DNA of 64,000 nt from Deltaproteobacteria bacterium (lineage in GTDB: Bacteria > Desulfobacterota > Binatia > UTPRO1): positions 101,703 to 165,702 of the forward strand of contig JADLHM010000025.1 of the NCBI GenBank assembly GCA_020848745.1, written 5' to 3'. Position numbers and translations under genes: made by a program. The notes under the pieces are model-generated. The model was not told the DNA's origin and did not search any database. It saw only the letters and a program-made list of their open reading frames with translations. Below are positions 42,089-51,204 of the stretch, piece by piece (the stretch's first letter is position 1; each line of letters opens with the position of its first letter).

Positions 42089-44476
42089 TCAACGCGCGAG
42101 CCGTCGCAGGAGGACGATCGCCACGAGATACGTCGCGGCGGCGAGGCCGAGTACGATCCGGAATCCGACGGTCATCGCGAGGATCGCCGTCGCGACCGAG
42201 CCGATCACCGAGCAGAACCCGTTCGTCGCCCAGGCCCAGGCGACGACGGGCGCGGGATCCGGCACCTTGCGCGTGATGCAGCTCACCCCGAGCGGCAGGA
42301 ACGTGCCGAGAACGAAGCCGAGAGGCGCCGTCGCCGCGAGTGCGACGACGACGCGGGTCGCGAGGGACGCCGGGACCACGAGCGGGGTGATCGCGTCGAG
42401 CCCGAACGCGTACAGCGCGGCGAGCGTGACGACGGCGAGCGCGAGCCGCGGCGCGAGGCGATCGACGGCAGTGCTCCAGCGCTCGCTCGCGAGGCTGCCG
42501 AGACCCGCCGCGACCAGCAACGACATGAGCGTCACGCTCAGCGAATAGGTCGGATAGCCGAGCACGAGCGCAAGCTTCTGGATCAGCGCGACCTCGAAGA
42601 GCATGAAACCGACCCCGAGGATCGCGAAGTAACCGGTGACGGTCCCGCGGCCGATCGCCGCGACCGGCCACGGCGCCGCGATCGCGATCGGCACGGCAAG
42701 CGAGACGGCGGCGAAGAACGTCGCGGCGACGAGCGTCGCCATGAGCACGCGCTCGCCCGCGCCCGACGCTTCCCACATGATCCCCGGTCCCGCGTGCCGA
42801 CCCAGCCCGAAGAACGAGCCGAAGCGGCCGAAGTGCCAGAAGAAGGGCGCGTCGTCGTGGACCGGGGAGACGTCGAACGCACGGGCGGCGAGCCATGCGT
42901 CGAGGGCGGAGTCGGTGAGCGTCAGCACCGCAGCGAGCGGCCCGGACGGCGACGGCTCGCCCGGCAGCCACCGGACCCGGGTGCTCGGCACGTCGGCTGC
43001 CGCCGCGGCGAACGCGCGCGCGCGCGCGCCGACGATGGGCGTCGGGGACACGAGGATCGTCGAGACATCGCCGAGGCTCCTGGTCGTCGCGACGGCGACG
43101 TGGGCGCCGGGGTCGGCGACGCCGCGCCGTCTGAGCGCCGCCCGCGCGGTCGCCAGATAGCGCAGCGTCCGATTCGGTTGCGCATCGAAGTCGTCTTCGC
43201 CGAACTGCATCGCCAGGAAGCCGTCGGGCGCCAGCCGTGCCAGCGTCTCGACGATCATCTCGACCGTGTAGAGGTAGCTTTCCGACAGGACGAAGGCGCC
43301 CGACGTCGCCGAGTTCATGGCCGCGTAGCTATCGGGCGCGACGAAGTAGACCACGTCGAACGGCCCCGACTGGCGCGTCAGCCACGAGCGGCCCTCGTCG
43401 TTCACGATACGAACCGCCGGGTGCTCGGCAACGTGTCCGACGAAGTCCGCGAAGCGCCGCCGCACGAGATCGACCGTCATCGGGTTCAGCTCGACGCCGT
43501 CCACGCGCGCGCTGCCGAAGCGCAAGGCCGCGAGAATCTCGTGCCCGCCGGCGGCGCCGATGACCACGACCTCGCCGGGGGCACGCGCGAGCGCGCGGAA
43601 GGGCAGCGCGCGCTCGTCGTGGTCGAAAGGCGCCAGCGACGCGGGCACGCCGTCCCACCGGTGCAGCGTCGAGCCCCAGAGACCGTCGTGATGGATCACC
43701 AGGACGTCTGGATCCTCGTCGATGGACGGAGTGACATCGATGCGGAAGACGGGGCTCCAGGCCGAAAAGAGGGGCGGGGCTCCTGCGAGGTGCTTCGGGT
43801 GCATCGTCTTCACGGGGTCGGGTACGATCCCCGGCAGGAGCGCGGGCCGCGCCGCCAGCACGAGGAGCGCAGCGGTCGCAACGACCGCCGCCGCGGCGCG
43901 GGTCGGCGCGACGTCCGACCACGGACGGATTCCGGCTGCCGCCATCGACGCGGCCCCGACCATGACCGTGGCGGGCGCTCCGAGCAGGCTCACGCACGGC
44001 ACCGCGGCGGCGCAACCGAGCGCGGCGCCGCCGAGGTCCGCGAGGTAGGCGCGCGGCATGCGCTCCGGCGCAGACGCGAACACGCTCGAGAGGAGGACGC
44101 CGATCGCGCCGAAGCCGACGAAGACGAGGGCGCAGACGGCGACGAGCGCGAAGGGGCTCGCCGGGTTCGACGCGAAGTCGAGAACGCTCAGCTCGATGCG
44201 GGCAACCAGCATGTAGGCGACGGCGGTGCCGAGAGCGCCGAGCATCGCGACCGGACCCATGACGCGCGCGGGCGCCGCGAGCCGGGGCGCCGCCGCCACG
44301 ACCGCGCCTCCGAATCCCATGCCGAGCATGGCCAGGCCGATGACCAGGTACGTGTGGTAGTAGAAGAGCTTGAACGAGATGATGCGCGTGTACGCGATCT
44401 CGAGGACCAACCCCGCGAAGGCGAGCAGAAAAACCTCGAGGTAGTACGAACGGGGAAGACGGTGGTCGTCGGACAT
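42089..44476 (-). CDS. Membrane-bound spermidine-synthase-like protein
   Basis: A 795-residue protein. An N-terminal membrane bundle (about seven segments, 1-240, starting YLEVFLLAFAGLVLEIAYTR) is followed by a soluble Rossmann methyltransferase/aminopropyltransferase domain at about 285-470: VVVIGAAGGHEILAAL, then VDGVELNP and DVVYFVAPDSYAAMNS. A second membrane bundle of about seven segments follows. This three-part layout is the fused spermine/spermidine-synthase-like family of large bacterial membrane proteins with no assigned reaction. ATG at 44476 is chosen. A CG-dinucleotide run at about 43013-43029 encodes Ala-Arg repeats. It is divergent from the Mla operon. Confidence 0.8.
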   Translation of the reverse strand: MSDDHRLPRSYYLEVFLLAFAGLVLEIAYTRIISFKLFYYHTYLVIGLAMLGMGFGGAVVAAAPRLAAPARVMGPVAMLGALGTAVAYMLVARIELSVLDFASNPASPFALVAVCALVFVGFGAIGVLLSSVFASAPERMPRAYLADLGGAALGCAAAVPCVSLLGAPATVMVGAASMAAAGIRPWSDVAPTRAAAAVVATAALLVLAARPALLPGIVPDPVKTMHPKHLAGAPPLFSAWSPVFRIDVTPSIDEDPDVLVIHHDGLWGSTLHRWDGVPASLAPFDHDERALPFRALARAPGEVVVIGAAGGHEILAALRFGSARVDGVELNPMTVDLVRRRFADFVGHVAEHPAVRIVNDEGRSWLTRQSGPFDVVYFVAPDSYAAMNSATSGAFVLSESYLYTVEMIVETLARLAPDGFLAMQFGEDDFDAQPNRTLRYLATARAALRRRGVADPGAHVAVATTRSLGDVSTILVSPTPIVGARARAFAAAAADVPSTRVRWLPGEPSPSGPLAAVLTLTDSALDAWLAARAFDVSPVHDDAPFFWHFGRFGSFFGLGRHAGPGIMWEASGAGERVLMATLVAATFFAAVSLAVPIAIAAPWPVAAIGRGTVTGYFAILGVGFMLFEVALIQKLALVLGYPTYSLSVTLMSLLVAAGLGSLASERWSTAVDRLAPRLALAVVTLAALYAFGLDAITPLVVPASLATRVVVALAATAPLGFVLGTFLPLGVSCITRKVPDPAPVVAWAWATNGFCSVIGSVATAILAMTVGFRIVLGLAAATYLVAIVLLRRLAR

Positions 44477-44589
44477 CGCGCGCGATCGTCGACCGAGCCG
44501 CGTCGACGGCCGACCAGATCGCACGAGGCCCGCCGCACGGCAACCACTCGGCGACCAGCACACGGCACGGGACGCGCACCGCACGCGCG

Positions 44590-44619
44590 TTGACGCCCCC
44601 CGCGCCGGCACCGTAGTTT
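44590..44619 (+). promoter_or_regulatory. Putative promoter of Mla-type operon
   Basis: TTGACG (44590-44595) and TAGTTT (44614-44619) are 18 bases apart. The expected start point near 44626 almost coincides with the GTG at 44628, so the message would be leaderless or nearly so. There is no Shine-Dalgarno sequence before this GTG, which agrees. Confidence 0.45.
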
Positions 44620-44627
44620 CGCCGCGC

Positions 44628-45764
44628 GTGGCGGGCGCCGACACTTCCGGCTTCCAAGTGGAGCGGATCGATCTCGCGGGGGACCGTTCGGCGCTCCGCT
44701 TCGTCGGCGAGCTCCGGTTCCGCGACTGCTACGGCGCCTGGGACCGGGTGCGCGAGCTCCTCGCGCCGATGCCTCCGCATTTCGAGCTCGACGTCTCGGG
44801 GCTCGACGGCATGGACGGCGGCGCGACCGCGCTCTTGCTCGAGCTCCGCAGCGAGGCCGCGGCGGCGGGCAGCGACGCCGCGATCGTCGGCGCGACGGGC
44901 CGCGTCCAGAGCATGCTCGAGCTCTACGGCGGGCACCCGCGGCGGCCGAGCTTGCTGGCGCCGCCCGCGACGATCGGCATCCTCGAGCAGATCGGGCGGG
45001 AGACCCGCAGCCTCCTGAACGAGAGCAACGCGCTCGACTTCGTCGGCGACACGCTGCTCGCCGGAGCGCAGGCGGCGCGGAGCCCCGGCCGCGTCAACTG
45101 GCGCGACGTACCGCGCCTGATGGAGCGTGCGGGCGCCGACGGCATCCCCATCGTCTTGATGATCAACTTCCTGGTCGGCCTCGTCACGGGCTTCCAGGCG
45201 GCGCTCCAGCTCAAGCAGTTCGGAGCCAACATCTTCGTCGCCGACCTCGTCGGCCTGTCGGTGACCCGCGAGCTCGCGCCGCTCATGACGGCGATCATCA
45301 TCGCCGGACGCTCGGGCGCGGCGTTCTCCGCCGAGCTCGGCACCATGCGGGTCTCGGAGGAGATCGACGCGCTCCGGACGCTCGGCCTCGACCCGTTCCA
45401 TTTTCTGGTCTTCCCGCGCGTCCTGGCGCTCACGCTGGTCGCGCCCCTGCTCACCATCCTCGCCGACGTGATCGGCATCGCGGGCGGCCTCCTCGTCGCG
45501 ATGTTCAGCCTCGACCTCACCTTCCACGCGTATCTCGCCGAGACCGAGAAGGCGCTCGACCTCTTCGACGTCTCCTCCGGGATCCTGAAAAGCGCGGTGT
45601 TCGGCCTGAACGTCGCGCTCATCGCCTGCCAGCGCGGTCTCGCGACGCGCGGCGGCGCGGAGGGCGTCGGCCGCTCGACCACGTCGGCGGTCGTGACCAG
45701 CCTCTTCGCGATCGTCGTCGTCGACGCGATCTTCACGGTGATCTTCCATGCCTTCGGCCGCTGA
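44628..45764 (+). CDS. mlaE: MlaE-type ABC lipid transporter permease with N-terminal STAS domain
   Basis: A 378-residue permease. Residues about 10-105 form a STAS-like domain (RFVGELRFRD, ELDVSGLDGMDGGATALLLEL), then a MlaE core with five to six membrane segments: LMINFLVGLVTGFQAALQL, and the conserved RELAPLMTAIIIAGRSGAAFSAELGTM (shown in two parts in the sequence), plus VSEEIDALRTLGLDPF. Such permeases move phospholipids, sterols or hopanoids between membranes with MCE proteins. The start is GTG at 44628 without a ribosome site. The next gene overlaps by 17 bases. Confidence 0.92.
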   Translation: MAGADTSGFQVERIDLAGDRSALRFVGELRFRDCYGAWDRVRELLAPMPPHFELDVSGLDGMDGGATALLLELRSEAAAAGSDAAIVGATGRVQSMLELYGGHPRRPSLLAPPATIGILEQIGRETRSLLNESNALDFVGDTLLAGAQAARSPGRVNWRDVPRLMERAGADGIPIVLMINFLVGLVTGFQAALQLKQFGANIFVADLVGLSVTRELAPLMTAIIIAGRSGAAFSAELGTMRVSEEIDALRTLGLDPFHFLVFPRVLALTLVAPLLTILADVIGIAGGLLVAMFSLDLTFHAYLAETEKALDLFDVSSGILKSAVFGLNVALIACQRGLATRGGAEGVGRSTTSAVVTSLFAIVVVDAIFTVIFHAFGR

Positions 45765-46503
45765 TACCCGCCCGGCGATGATCGAGGTCGAGCGGTTGAC
45801 GATCGGGTACGGCGAGCGGGTCGTGCTCGAGCGCCTCGACTTCACGATCGCGCGCGGCCAGGTGTTCGCGATCCTCGGAGGCAGCGGCTGCGGCAAGTCG
45901 ACGCTGCTGCGCCACCTGATCGGTCTCGAGACCCCGATGGGCGGCGCGATCCGCATCGCCGGCGCGCCGCCGGTCCAGGAGGCGGGACCGCCCGCCTACG
46001 GCGTGCTCTTCCAGTCGGGCGCGCTCTTCGGGTCGATGACGCTCGCGCAAAACGTCGCGCTGCCGCTCCGCACGTGGACGACCCTCGATCCGCAGGCCGT
46101 CGACACGATCGTCCGCGCGAAGCTCCGGCTCGTCGGCCTGGAGGGCTTCGAGAACCACCTCCCGGCGGAGATCTCGGGCGGCATGAAGAAGCGGGCCGGC
46201 ATCGCGCGCGCCCTCGCGCTCGACCCGCCGCTCCTCTTCCTGGACGAGCCGTCGGCCGGCCTCGACCCGGTGAGCTCCGTCGAGCTCGACCAATTGCTCT
46301 TGACGCTGAACCAGAGCCTCGGCATGACCACCGTCATCGTCACGCACGAGCTGCAGAGCATCTTCGCGGTCGCCGACGCCTGCATCATGCTGGACCGTGG
46401 TGCGCGCGGCATCATCGCGCGCGGCCATCCCGCCGAGCTCCGGGACCACAGCGGCGATCCGCGCGTCCGCGGCTTCTTCAACCGCTTGCCCTCGTCGGCC
46501 TGA
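45748..46503 (+). CDS. mlaF: MlaF-type ABC transporter ATPase
   Basis: A 251-residue ATPase that powers the MlaE permease. Walker A GGSGCGKST is at 44-52, the Q-loop is FQSGALFGSMT, the signature is ISGGMKKRAGIARAL, and Walker B plus D-loop is LLFLDEPSAGLDP. The switch His is in VIVTHEL. This is the MlaF type (ISGGMKKR is its typical signature). It overlaps mlaE by 17 bases and shares one base with the next start (TGATG). Confidence 0.94.
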   Translation: MPSAADTRPAMIEVERLTIGYGERVVLERLDFTIARGQVFAILGGSGCGKSTLLRHLIGLETPMGGAIRIAGAPPVQEAGPPAYGVLFQSGALFGSMTLAQNVALPLRTWTTLDPQAVDTIVRAKLRLVGLEGFENHLPAEISGGMKKRAGIARALALDPPLLFLDEPSAGLDPVSSVELDQLLLTLNQSLGMTTVIVTHELQSIFAVADACIMLDRGARGIIARGHPAELRDHSGDPRVRGFFNRLPSSA

Positions 46504-47408
46504 TGGCGACCACCGCCACCAACAACTGGAAGCTCGGCCTGTTCGTGGTGCTCGGCGTGATCACCATGCTGGCCGCCCTCTTCTGGCTCGGCGCCCGCCG
46601 CTTCCAGCGGACGTCGTTCCCGACGGTGAGCTACTTCGACGAGTCGGTGCAGGGGCTCGACGTCGGGTCGCCGGTCAAGTTCCGCGGCGTCACGGTCGGG
46701 AACGTCGCCGACATCACGATCGCCCCCGACCATCGCCACGTCCAGGTGACCTCCGAGATCTACCTCGACGCGATCCGGCGGCTCGGGCTCCGCGACCGGG
46801 CGCCGCGCAAGGGGGAGGAGTTCCTCAATCCGCTCCTGCGCATGCAGCTCGTATCGGCGGGCATCACGGGCGTGCGATTCCTCCAGACGGATTTCTTCCA
46901 TCCCGGACGCTATCCGGAACCGACGCTGCCCTTCGAGCCGCCGTGGAACTACATCCCCTCGGTCCCCTCGACGCTGAAGAGCGTCGGCGACACGGCCATG
47001 GAGGTCGTGAACCGCCTCCCCGACATCGAGACGCGCATCACCGAGACGCTCACGACCATGAACGCCGCGCTCGGCTCGTTCGACCGCTTCGTAACGAGCC
47101 TGCAGAGCGAGCACGGCTCGTTCGACCGGCTGCTCGTCCAGCTGCGGACGACGACGACCGGCGTCGGAAACGAGATTGCGGCGGCCAAGCTCCCGGAGAC
47201 GACGGCCTCCATCCGCTCGACGGCGGGAGCCGTCTCGACCACGGCCTCGGGTTTCGGCGAGATGCGCGAGGACCTCGAGGCCACCCTCGCGACCCTGCGC
47301 GAGACGCTCGACTCGGTCCGCGCCGTCGCGGACGCGCTCGAGCGCGACCCGAGCGCTCTCCTGCGCGGCTCACGGCCGGGCGAGCCGCCGCCCGAGGTGA
47401 CCAAATGA
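46503..47408 (+). CDS. mlaD: MlaD-type MCE-domain protein
   Basis: A 301-residue membrane-anchored periplasmic protein. One N-terminal helix (LGLFVVLGVITMLAALFWLG) is followed by an MCE domain at about 38-125 (FDESVQGLDVGSPVKFRGVTVG), which forms lipid-binding hexamers. The C-terminal half is helical with repeated Thr-rich heptads, longer than E. coli MlaD and nearer to the PqiB/Mce type in length. The start ATG shares a base with the mlaF stop (TGATG) and the stop overlaps the next gene (ATGA). Confidence 0.92.
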   Translation: MATTATNNWKLGLFVVLGVITMLAALFWLGARRFQRTSFPTVSYFDESVQGLDVGSPVKFRGVTVGNVADITIAPDHRHVQVTSEIYLDAIRRLGLRDRAPRKGEEFLNPLLRMQLVSAGITGVRFLQTDFFHPGRYPEPTLPFEPPWNYIPSVPSTLKSVGDTAMEVVNRLPDIETRITETLTTMNAALGSFDRFVTSLQSEHGSFDRLLVQLRTTTTGVGNEIAAAKLPETTASIRSTAGAVSTTASGFGEMREDLEATLATLRETLDSVRAVADALERDPSALLRGSRPGEPPPEVTK

Positions 47409-48031
47409 CCCGACGCCGCTTCGCCGCCGTGCTGGCGTGCGTCCTCGCGGCCGCCGCATCGAGCGGCTGCCTCTTCCGCACCGCCGAGCCGCCGCGTTTC
47501 TACCGGCCCGCCTCGGCGGCGCTCGACGACGCCGGGGATGCCCGCGTCCCGGCGAGCGCGGGAGCGCCGCTCCGGCTCGGCAGCGTGCGCAGCGCCCCCT
47601 TCCTGCGCGAGCGCATCGTGTGGCGCGCCTCGCCGGTCGAGTACGGCCTCTACGACCAGCGCCGCTGGTTCGAGCTGCCGAGCCGCTACGTCCGCCGCGC
47701 CCTGCTCGCGACGCTGCGAACGACGCCCGGCGTCCGCCTCGCGCAGGAGACGACGGCGGCGCGCCTCGACGTCGAGGTGCTCGCGTTCGACGAGGTGCTC
47801 GCCCCGGCGCACGAGGCGCACGTCGCCCTCGCGGCGACCCTCCGCGACGGCGCCGACATGCAGCTCGATCGGCTGTTCTCCGCCAAGGTGCCGATCACGA
47901 GCGCGGACGGCGGCGCCATGGCCGAGGCCATGGGGCGCGCGCTCGACGAGGCGGCGCGGAAGGTCGCGACGGCGGCCGCGACGGCGCTCGCCGCGAAGCC
48001 GGCGAGCCCGGCGCGGCCGCGCGCCGAGTGA
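47405..48031 (+). CDS. ABC-transport auxiliary lipoprotein (PqiC-like)
   Basis: A 208-residue lipoprotein with a signal peptide ending in a lipobox (AAASSGC, Cys22). The body (PPRFYRPA, LRLGSVRSAPFLRERIVWR, YDQRRWFELPSRYVRRALL) fits the ABC_trans_aux/PqiC family found with MCE systems, thought to link the MCE protein to the outer membrane. ATG overlaps the MCE gene stop (ATGA). It is the last gene of the Mla-type operon; there is no mlaB or mlaC homologue, and the STAS part of the permease may replace MlaB. Confidence 0.85.
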   Translation: MTRRRFAAVLACVLAAAASSGCLFRTAEPPRFYRPASAALDDAGDARVPASAGAPLRLGSVRSAPFLRERIVWRASPVEYGLYDQRRWFELPSRYVRRALLATLRTTPGVRLAQETTAARLDVEVLAFDEVLAPAHEAHVALAATLRDGADMQLDRLFSAKVPITSADGGAMAEAMGRALDEAARKVATAAATALAAKPASPARPRAE

Positions 48032-48079
48032 GTCCGCGTTCCGCGGCGCCGCGGAACGCCGGCGGCGGGCGCTCGCGCC

Positions 48080-48108
48080 TTGACGGTCGGAAATGGCTCC
48101 CCTAACGT
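48080..48108 (+). promoter_or_regulatory. Putative promoter of glycosyltransferase gene
   Basis: TTGACG (48080-48085) and TAACGT (48103-48108) with a 17-base spacer. The start point near 48115 leaves a leader of only about 6 bases before ATG 48122, and no Shine-Dalgarno is present; translation may be leaderless-type. Confidence 0.5.
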
Positions 48109-48121
48109 CGACGGTTCACGC

Positions 48122-49318
48122 ATGGCGCCGCATCGTATTCTGTTCGTCGAGGCCAGCGTCGGCGGCGTGCTCGGCGGATCGCTGACGGGCATCCTTCAGC
48201 TGATCGATCGGCTCGATCGTACGCGCTTCGCACCCGCGCTCCTCCTGTACCAGGAGAAAGAGGTCGTCCCGCAGCTCGAGGCCGCCGGCGTGCCGGTGGC
48301 GGTGCTGCCGCCGCAGCCGGGCTGGCTTCCCGACGGCGACCGCGGCCGCGGCGGACGCGCGTGGCTACGGGCGAAGGAGATCCCGACCGTCGTGCTGCCG
48401 CGCGCGCGGGCCGTCGGCGCCCACCTGCGGCGCGCACGCCCCGACGTCGTCTATCTCGCCAACGGGGTCACGCCCAATCTCGACGCCCTCGTCGCCGCCG
48501 CGCGCGCGGGCATCCCGGCCCTCGTCCACGAGAAGGGCTACCGCCGCATCGGTCCCCGCGAGCGCTTCATGTCGCGCTGGATCGACGTCTTCGTCGGCAT
48601 GACCGACCTCGTGACCGCCCACGCGAAACGGCGCGGCATCCGCGCGCGCCGCCACCTCACGGTCTACGACGGCATCGACTGCGAGCGTTTCGCCCCGGGC
48701 GGGGGCGCCGCGGTGCGACGCGAGCTCGGCGTCCCCGCCGAGGCGCCGGTCGTCGGGATCGTCGGCCACATCCAGGGCTGGAAGGGCCAGGACCTGGTCG
48801 TGCAGGCGATGGCTCGGCTGCGCGACCGCCATCCCGAGTTGCGCTGCCTGATCGTCGGCGGCGTGCACCGCCAGGGCGGCGCGTACGCGGAACGCCTGCG
48901 GCGGCGCATCGTCGACGAGCGCCTCGAGCGCCGGGTGCTGCTCACCGGCGCGCGGCGGGACGTCGCGGCGTGCATCGACGCCATGGACGTCGCAATCCAT
49001 TCGTCGACGAACCCCGAGCCCTTCGGCCGGGTGCTGATCGAGGCGATGGCGCTCTCGTGTCCGCTCGTCGCGCCGCGCGAGGGCGGGCCCCTCGAGATCG
49101 TCGTCGACAACGAGACCGGCCTCCTCGTCCCGCCCCGCGACCCGGACGCGCTCGCGGCCGCGATCGAGCGGCTCGTCCTAGACCCGGATCTCAGGCGGCG
49201 GATGGGCGCCGCGGCGCGGGCGCGCGTCGAGGCCGTCTTCGGCATCCGCCATCACGTACGGGCAATGGAGGCGATCTTCGACGAGATGCTGGCGCACCGG
49301 CGGCACGCGACCGCCTGA
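48122..49318 (+). CDS. GT4-family glycosyltransferase
   Basis: A 398-residue cytosolic glycosyltransferase of the GT-B fold. The N-terminal LFVEASVGGVLGGSLTG is the acceptor-domain glycine loop. VGHIQGWKGQDLVVQAMARL opens the donor domain, and PEPFGRVLIEAMALSCPLVAP contains the E-x7-E motif for the sugar nucleotide; ETGLLVPPRDPDALAAAI is family-typical. The donor and acceptor are not predictable; envelope or hopanoid glycosylation is possible. ATG at 48122 is used because the promoter ends just before it. It follows the Mla operon but has its own promoter, and is convergent with the DCC-family gene. Confidence 0.87.
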   Translation: MAPHRILFVEASVGGVLGGSLTGILQLIDRLDRTRFAPALLLYQEKEVVPQLEAAGVPVAVLPPQPGWLPDGDRGRGGRAWLRAKEIPTVVLPRARAVGAHLRRARPDVVYLANGVTPNLDALVAAARAGIPALVHEKGYRRIGPRERFMSRWIDVFVGMTDLVTAHAKRRGIRARRHLTVYDGIDCERFAPGGGAAVRRELGVPAEAPVVGIVGHIQGWKGQDLVVQAMARLRDRHPELRCLIVGGVHRQGGAYAERLRRRIVDERLERRVLLTGARRDVAACIDAMDVAIHSSTNPEPFGRVLIEAMALSCPLVAPREGGPLEIVVDNETGLLVPPRDPDALAAAIERLVLDPDLRRRMGAAARARVEAVFGIRHHVRAMEAIFDEMLAHRRHATA

Positions 49319-49699
49319 TCACCGCTCGGGGGTCGGCGCGCCGCGCCCGAGGAGCCGCGAGAAGCACGGGCGGTTGCGGGCGACGATCCGGTACCCGAGC
49401 TCGACGCCCCACGCGAGCGGCGGCAACCCGGCGAGGCGCGCGAGCCGCGGCCACCCGATGCGCTCGAGCACGAAGAGGCAGGCGCGGCCGGCGCCGAGCC
49501 AGCGGCCGTCGCTCGTGCGGACGTGGACGGCGGCGCGGCAGGCCGCCGCGAGCGCGGGCGTGAGCGGCGGGTCCGGCAGCTCCTGGTACGGCACCGCCTC
49601 GAAGCAGCGGCCGCGGTCGCGCGCGAGCGCCCACGCGACGGCGCGCCGGCAGAAGCCGCAGCTCCCGTCCCAGACGATCCAGTGACGAGTCGGGTCCAT
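49319..49699 (-). CDS. DCC-family thiol-disulfide oxidoreductase-like protein (DUF393)
   Basis: A 126-residue protein of the DCC family. The signature DGSCGFCRRAV near the N-terminus has Cys14-x2-Cys17, the expected DCC form with thioredoxin-like spacing, and LACYRIVARNRPCFS-like sequence (GYRIVARNRPCFSRLLG) closes it. Function is not established; a redox role is inferred from the motif. The frame is open far upstream of ATG 49699, but only this start gives the DCC N-terminus. It begins 114 bases from the divergent MFS gene and is convergent with the glycosyltransferase gene by 0 bases. Confidence 0.82.
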   Translation of the reverse strand: MDPTRHWIVWDGSCGFCRRAVAWALARDRGRCFEAVPYQELPDPPLTPALAAACRAAVHVRTSDGRWLGAGRACLFVLERIGWPRLARLAGLPPLAWGVELGYRIVARNRPCFSRLLGRGAPTPER

Positions 49700-49813
49700 C
49701 CGCCGCGACGGTAGCATGCGCGGCACGGACCCGCAGCGTGCGGAGCCGAGCGCGCGCGAAGCGCCGCCGCGCGGCCTCGCCGCGCCGCGCGCGTTCTGGT
49801 AGCTCGCCGGTCG

Positions 49814-51022
49814 GTGTCGACGCGGCGGAAGCTCTGGTGGATCGCCCTCCTCTATTTCGCTGAAGGCATGCCGATGGGAATCGTCGTCGACAACCTGCCG
49901 GTGTACCTCCGGGCGCACGGCGTCTCGTTGGCGGCGATCGGCGTCTTCTCCTCGCTGACGCTGCCGTGGACGTTGAAGCCGCTCTGGTCGCCGCTCGTCG
50001 ACCGCTTCGGCGACCGCCGCCACTGGATCGCGGCGGCGCTCGCGCTCATGGCGGGCGCGACGTTCGCGATCCCGCTCTCGGACCCGGCGACGCCGGGCAC
50101 GCTGCTCGTCGGCGCGGTGCTGCTGCTCACCTTCGCGGGCGCGACCCAGGACATCGCGATCGACGCCTACACGATCGGGCTCCTCGCTCCCGGCGAGGAG
50201 GGCGTCGGAAACGGGGTGCGCGTCTCCGCGTATCGCGCCGCGCTGGTCGCGAGCGGCGGCGGCCTGTTGCTCATCGCAGGCCGCGCGGGCTGGCCGCTCG
50301 CTTTCGCGATCGCAGCGCTGATCTTCGCGACGCTCGCGGTTCTGGCGCTCCGCGCGCCGCACGTGCCGGTCGTACGCCCGCCGACCGCGGCCTGGATGCA
50401 CGCGTTCGTGGCCTGGTTTGCACGGCCGGGAGCGGGCGCGGTCGTGCTCTTCATCGTCCTCTACAAGCTCGGCGACGTGAGCATGGGGCCGATGGTGAAG
50501 CCGTTCTGGCTCGACAGCGGGCTCACCGTCGACGACGTCGCGCTCGTGTCGACGACGGCGGGCGTCGCGCTCACCGTGCTGGGCGCGCTCGTCGGCGGCG
50601 CGTTCACGTCGCGCTACGGGATCTTCCACGGACTCTGGGTGCTCGGCCTCCTGCAGGCGGCCTCGAACCTCGGCTACGCAGGCGCCGCGGCGGTCGGCGG
50701 CGGACGTCCGGCGATCTACGCCGCGTCGATGCTCGAGAGCTTCACCGGCGGCCTCGGCACCGCGCCCTTTCTCGCTTTCCTCATGCACGTGTGCGATCGC
50801 GAGCAAGCTGCCACGCAGTATGCCTTGCTGTCTGCGTTGTTCGGGTTGACGCGTTCGGTGAGCGCGCCCTGCACGGGCTTCGGCGCGGCGCACTTCGGCT
50901 ATGCGAGCTACTTCGCGCTCACGGGCGCGCTGGCGCTTCCGGCGTACGCGCTCCTCCCCTGGATCCGACCGTGGATCCACGACCGAACGCCGCATCGCGG
51001 CATCGCGGATGGGCCCCCTTGA
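49814..51022 (+). CDS. AmpG-like major facilitator superfamily transporter
   Basis: A 402-residue 12-helix transporter. The beginning (LLYFAEGMPMGIVVDNLPVY) and LPWTLKPLWSPLVDRFG near residues 50-66 are characteristic of the AmpG/acetyl-CoA-transporter-like branch. DIAIDAYTIGLL follows in helix 4, and KLGDVSMGPMVKPFWL starts the second half. AmpG imports muropeptides; here the substrate is not certain. The start is GTG at 49814 with no clear ribosome site. It is followed by a strong promoter and the Cys-rich gene array. Confidence 0.82.
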   Translation: MSTRRKLWWIALLYFAEGMPMGIVVDNLPVYLRAHGVSLAAIGVFSSLTLPWTLKPLWSPLVDRFGDRRHWIAAALALMAGATFAIPLSDPATPGTLLVGAVLLLTFAGATQDIAIDAYTIGLLAPGEEGVGNGVRVSAYRAALVASGGGLLLIAGRAGWPLAFAIAALIFATLAVLALRAPHVPVVRPPTAAWMHAFVAWFARPGAGAVVLFIVLYKLGDVSMGPMVKPFWLDSGLTVDDVALVSTTAGVALTVLGALVGGAFTSRYGIFHGLWVLGLLQAASNLGYAGAAAVGGGRPAIYAASMLESFTGGLGTAPFLAFLMHVCDREQAATQYALLSALFGLTRSVSAPCTGFGAAHFGYASYFALTGALALPAYALLPWIRPWIHDRTPHRGIADGPP

Positions 51023-51055
51023 CTTAGCGAAAGCCTAGATTTTCCAATTATTTTC

Positions 51056-51085
51056 TTGACAACCTTTCCGACGCTGACTTACCCT
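51056..51085 (+). promoter_or_regulatory. Promoter of first Cys-rich gene
   Basis: TTGACA (51056-51061), an 18-base spacer and TACCCT (51080-51085), in an AT-rich patch with TTATTTTC before the -35. Expected start near 51092, giving a leader of about 110 bases. The same arrangement precedes two other Cys-rich genes. Confidence 0.68.
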
Positions 51086-51204
51086 CTTTTCTCAGTCGAA
51101 GATCGCCGAGTGCCGGGATGTGCCGTTGCTTGCCGCTCGCAGTGCCGTGAGTCGTTGCAGCTCGAAGACCGGTATCCCGCAAACCTTTCAAGGAGGGTTG
51201 AGTC

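Noticed and set aside
43013..43029. Alternating CG run, possible Z-DNA
   Set aside because: It encodes Ala-Arg in the membrane spermidine-synthase-like protein and is expected at this GC level.
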